Of a DNA stretch of 64,000 nucleotides, positions 60,956 through 64,000 are shown in pieces. The stretch is from Poronia punctata (taxonomy: Eukaryota > Ascomycota > Sordariomycetes > Xylariales > Xylariaceae). The position numbers were made by a program, and so were the translations under genes. Positions within the stretch are counted from its first letter, which is position 1; every line of letters begins with the position of its first letter. The stretch is taken from the NCBI GenBank assembly GCA_022579005.1, contig MU401625.1:1-64000 (forward strand), written 5' to 3'. The notes below the pieces were generated by a model. That model was not told the origin of the DNA. It did no database searches and saw only the letters and a list, made by a program, of their open reading frames with translations.

Positions 60956-62108
60956 TCGAAACGCACTTTGGCTGTGTCCCCTAATTACACAACGCGGTGT
61001 AGGGTTAGGACGGAAGTCCATCGCACGTAGATGACATATGGGTACCCAACAGCTGAGACGAAACAGCCGCTTGGTACAGGGGCAAAGCGGTTTTTTACTA
61101 CAGTACAACCCGCCTGCTTCTTGTACTCAGCTCATGGACCCGGGCCGGAGCATACACGACAGGCCCGGAATCAGATACTGGGGTCCCGGCATTGTCGCCG
61201 ATAGAGAGGAGTAGGACGTCGTTTACGTCGTTGCAGTACAATTCGTACTGTTTAGGTGCCGAGGATCAGTTTGCGGAGTTGCGGATAGACAGCCGGTTCT
61301 CTGTTGGAGGACGAGAAATGAATAGCGCTTCTGTATAATGAGGGCCGAGGTGTGTCAACACGGGAAAATGGTATAACGAATGGCTGGGCGATGAAAACGA
61401 AGAGGGGTATAAACCGGATGGTAAAAGTTTAATTTTGTTCACTTTAGCAGCTAATTATTTTGTATATCGTGCTCTCTACTCATAATACTGGGCTTCAAAG
61501 ACAATTACTAATCTTAATCAAAAAGTTGGATATGTAAAAGAAGTTGGTATTTTCATCATGACTTTAAAGTATGTTTCTCTCCCTTGCTGTTTTGCAAGTC
61601 AAGGAGGTTCAGTGTTGGGACATAGGCGCTGAGACCGCTGTAATTATACTGGTTTTTGAGAAGGGTTAGGCTTCATTTGCCGCCTAGAAAAGATCGCAAT
61701 TTCTTTATCCGGTCGGCTTGCGCTGTACCAGACAACAAGTAATATCTTTTCAAACAATATGGTTAAGACGGCTTCCAAAGATTTTCATGTTCTTAATCTG
61801 TCATTTTTTTAAAAAAATAATCGCATGAAGGGTTGCAATTAACGTATGTGTCATAATGGTGGCACCTGCTATTGCTCATCGGTCTTGCCACCTTCTATAC
61901 CATGATTCCGGCCTAGTCCGGATCTCGGAACCTTGAGCGGGGTACGGGTGACCATGCGTCGCCTTGTACAGCATCATCGGATCTGGAATACATCATAATA
62001 CAAATAGGATAGGCCACCCGATTATAGGTCACATATAATAGAAGTCTCCTTGCCACAATGTACGCATGCTTACAAAACGCGGGTTCAAATCACATACGCT
62101 ATCAAAAC
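60956..62108. other. Intergenic region, 1.15 kb
   Basis: No supportable gene. A T- and A-rich stretch lies near 61800-61825. An in-frame ATG of the next gene is at 62058. Confidence 0.4.
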
Positions 62109-62810
62109 ATGCCCGAAGCAGCAAAAGCAGAAGAGGAGCAGCGAATAGCTTCGCTTGTCGAAGCTCAGACTAAAGCCCACCAGCTCTTCGATGATATTGC
62201 TAGAGAACTCATAAGACCTGGTGTGACTGAAAAAGAACTCGGCAAGGAGATATACGACCTGGGTGAACGTAAGCATGGCATCAAGACACACTGGCACAAG
62301 CGCGTCGTGCGGAGCGGAGTAAACACACTCCAACCGTACGCCGAGAACCCGCCCGACCGTGAGATCCAGGCCGACGATATCCTCTTTGTCGACTTGGGTC
62401 CGGTGTTCGAGGCCTGGGAGGCCGACTTTGGCCGCACATATGTTCTGGGCGATGACCCGGTAAAGAAGAAGCTCCGCGACGATCTGGAAACCACGTGGAA
62501 GGCGGTCAAGGCCGAGTTCGACGCCGACCCGGAAATGACGGGACACGATCTATATGTTGCTGCCGGCCGCGCTGCCCGAGCTGCGGGGTGGGAGTTCGGC
62601 GGGCAGATTGCCGGACACCTAATTGGTTCTTTCCCGCATGAGCGCATCCCTAAAGATAGGATAGCACTCTATATCACGGAGGGGAACCACGAGCGAATGA
62701 GGACCCTGGGAAAGGACGGACATCCGAGACATTGGATCTTGGAGATCCACCTCGTCGACCGTGAGAGACAGATTGGAGGCTTTTACGAACAGCTTCTTAC
62801 GGTCGACTAA
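62109..62810 (+). CDS. Short M24 (Xaa-Pro peptidase-like) family protein
   Basis: From the Met at 62109 (MPEAAKAEEEQRIASLVEAQ) the protein has 233 residues; an in-frame ATG at 62058 would add 17. The pita-bread fold of M24 peptidases is recognisable: FVDLGPVFEAWEADFGRT supplies two metal-binding Asp residues, GGQIAGHLIGSFPHER supplies His residues, and HWILEIHLVDRERQIGGFYE supplies Glu near the end. There is no N-terminal creatinase domain, so it is a minimal catalytic-domain protein. Similar short proteins are common in filamentous fungi and are usually labelled M24 family metallopeptidase. The last ligand expected in classic aminopeptidases is less clear, so activity is not assured. No signal peptide, so cytosolic. 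Confidence 0.85.
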   Translation: MPEAAKAEEEQRIASLVEAQTKAHQLFDDIARELIRPGVTEKELGKEIYDLGERKHGIKTHWHKRVVRSGVNTLQPYAENPPDREIQADDILFVDLGPVFEAWEADFGRTYVLGDDPVKKKLRDDLETTWKAVKAEFDADPEMTGHDLYVAAGRAARAAGWEFGGQIAGHLIGSFPHERIPKDRIALYITEGNHERMRTLGKDGHPRHWILEIHLVDRERQIGGFYEQLLTVD

Positions 62811-63738
62811 CTAGTAACGATGCGGGTTACTATGGTATTCCTTACCTGGAACAGATTGTATCACATACCTAAATATTACAGTTACGGCGTTACCTCGAGT
62901 GAGCTAGGTTAGGCGAGTTGAACGCGGCATTGCGTGGCATTGCGTGGCAGGGTAACATATCTAACGGACACATATTGAAACAGAAGACTGTGAAGCCTAG
63001 CTTACATACCTCACTCAGCTTTTATGATTGCCAGTTGCTTGGCTAGACAGGCCTGACACTTTCCCCTGGATCTTATCAGGTGCTACTATCTATCTAATAC
63101 GAGTACGGCGATATGGAGAAACTCATATACATAGTACCTGGAAAACAAACATGAAGGACAGAAACTTTGCAGATGATACTTACAAAACACATCACTCGTC
63201 CGTGGCAATAATGGATTATAAATCTCTTAGGTACTTTCTTGTTTACTCATTACATATAAGCAGGTGCTCAGCAGGAGGCGATGTAACCTCCTCATCAGGC
63301 AAAAGGTGCTCCTCATCAGGTAAAAGGTGCCCCTTATCAGGTAAAAGGTGTTGAAGACGTATGATGTCGTGATTATGCTGTCGTATTACCTCGACCGACC
63401 GAAAATAGAATTCGCCAGGCGCACTGCGGGGAAGGTTCTTGCCGTACCAGAATGCTATAGCGGCCATCACTCACCTCAGCAGCAAGACAACTGTATTATT
63501 AAGAAATGCCTATTATTAATGCACCAAAACACTGAAGTCCGCCAATGATCCCCGAACTCTGACCGAAGCTGTGATTCTGATAATTTTCCATCATCTATTT
63601 AAGACAATGTCGACTCCCAACTTCCCAGGTAGTCATCATAGTAACTTATCATACTTGCCAATTACTTTGCCCCTACCTCAAGACATTTAAATTTCACCAG
63701 TTCTTGAATTCCGTTCCTTTGGCACCGAAAGGACCATC
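62811..63738. other. Intergenic region upstream of a dehydrogenase
   Basis: About 930 bases contain the repeat at 63288-63350 and a TACGAGTA motif at 63098-63105. A duplicated GCATTGCGTGGCATTGCGTGGC is at about 62931-62949. No gene is seen. Confidence 0.4.
63288..63350. repeat. Tandem repeat, 21-bp unit, three copies
   Basis: The unit CTCCTCATCAGGTAAAAGGTG occurs three times in a row (63288, 63309, 63330) with one to three changes. It lies about 390 bases upstream of the last gene. Confidence 0.85.
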
Positions 63739-64000
63739 ATGTCCAAGTTCTTCGCAGTTATCATCGGAGCAGGTGGAGGCACAGGTAAGCCCTGAACAGA
63801 AGCACCCGCAGCACACCTTTGCGCTATTTACCCTGTAAATCAGCTGTTACACGGGCCCACTTTATCACTAGACTGGACTGGGTTCGACTCCTGAATGATC
63901 AATTAACTTATGCCCTCGTCTCATCTCAATGTCAAATGGACTTCGACAGTGCTGGTATACTAACATAATTACCCTAAAGGTGGTGCCGTTGCTGCGCGGT
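63739..64000 (+). CDS. Short-chain dehydrogenase/reductase, 5' end only
   Basis: Only the first exon (63739-63784) and the start of the second (from 63980) are inside the window. They join across a 195-base intron (GTAAGC...AAAG) to read MSKFFAVIIGAGGGTGGAVA. This is the first beta strand and glycine-rich nucleotide-binding loop of an SDR-type Rossmann fold. Similar fungal oxidoreductases begin MSKFFAVIVGAG. The gene continues beyond base 64000, so the substrate and full length are unknown. Confidence 0.7.

Noticed and set aside
1..64000. CRISPR arrays or bacterial operon signals
   Set aside because: The window is eukaryotic with spliced genes; the only regular tandem arrays are simple repeats without unique spacers.

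Overview
The window reads as nuclear DNA of a filamentous ascomycete (Pezizomycotina). The genes have short GT-AG introns (57 to 214 bases) with CTRAC-like branch sites. The gene set includes fungal forms of L-galactonate dehydratase, BYE1, NSE2 and a GH43 enzyme. The first 17.8 kb has the look of repeat-induced point mutation (RIP), which is specific to this group. A placement in Sordariomycetes is a guess from protein resemblance only.

Layout. Bases 1 to about 17,800 are an extremely AT-rich block with no supportable gene. Inside it I found a complete but dead LTR retrotransposon (8446-14745): two ungapped 390-bp LTRs that differ only by C/T and G/A transitions, flanked by a perfect 5-bp target duplication. 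A second pair of about 200-bp direct repeats (4228 and 17422) brackets it and may be the LTRs of an older element into which it inserted. The block ends sharply. Fructose-bisphosphate aldolase starts less than 1 kb later, and the rest of the window is ordinary gene-bearing DNA.

Genes from left to right: class II fructose-bisphosphate aldolase (+); small secreted six-cysteine protein (-); intron-containing tRNA-Thr(CGT) (-); secreted GH43 glycosidase (-); relic of a polyketide synthase ketoreductase domain (+); cytochrome c peroxidase (+); NSE2/MMS21 SUMO ligase (-); unrecognised Ser/Pro-rich protein (+); secreted protein with four exons (+); L-galactonate dehydratase (-); Baeyer-Villiger-type flavin monooxygenase (-); double GFA/CENP-V-domain protein (+); GDP-mannose pyrophosphorylase alpha-like protein (-); proteasome alpha subunit PRE9 (-); BYE1 (+); GPI-type secreted protein (-) divergent from a 1476-residue mucin-like secreted protein (+); short M24 peptidase-family protein (+); and the first bases of a short-chain dehydrogenase (+).

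Most genes are unrelated housekeeping or secreted functions rather than one pathway. The GH43 enzyme and L-galactonate dehydratase both fit use of plant cell-wall (pectin-type) sugars but are 11 kb apart. The PKS relic stands alone, so I do not call a biosynthetic cluster. I found no convincing new multi-gene system. The most interesting items are the RIP-killed and possibly nested retrotransposons, the divergent surface-protein pair, the PKS relic, and an 8-base motif (TACGAGTA) that recurs between genes. Exon boundaries were derived by hand from splice signals, reading-frame continuity and family resemblance.
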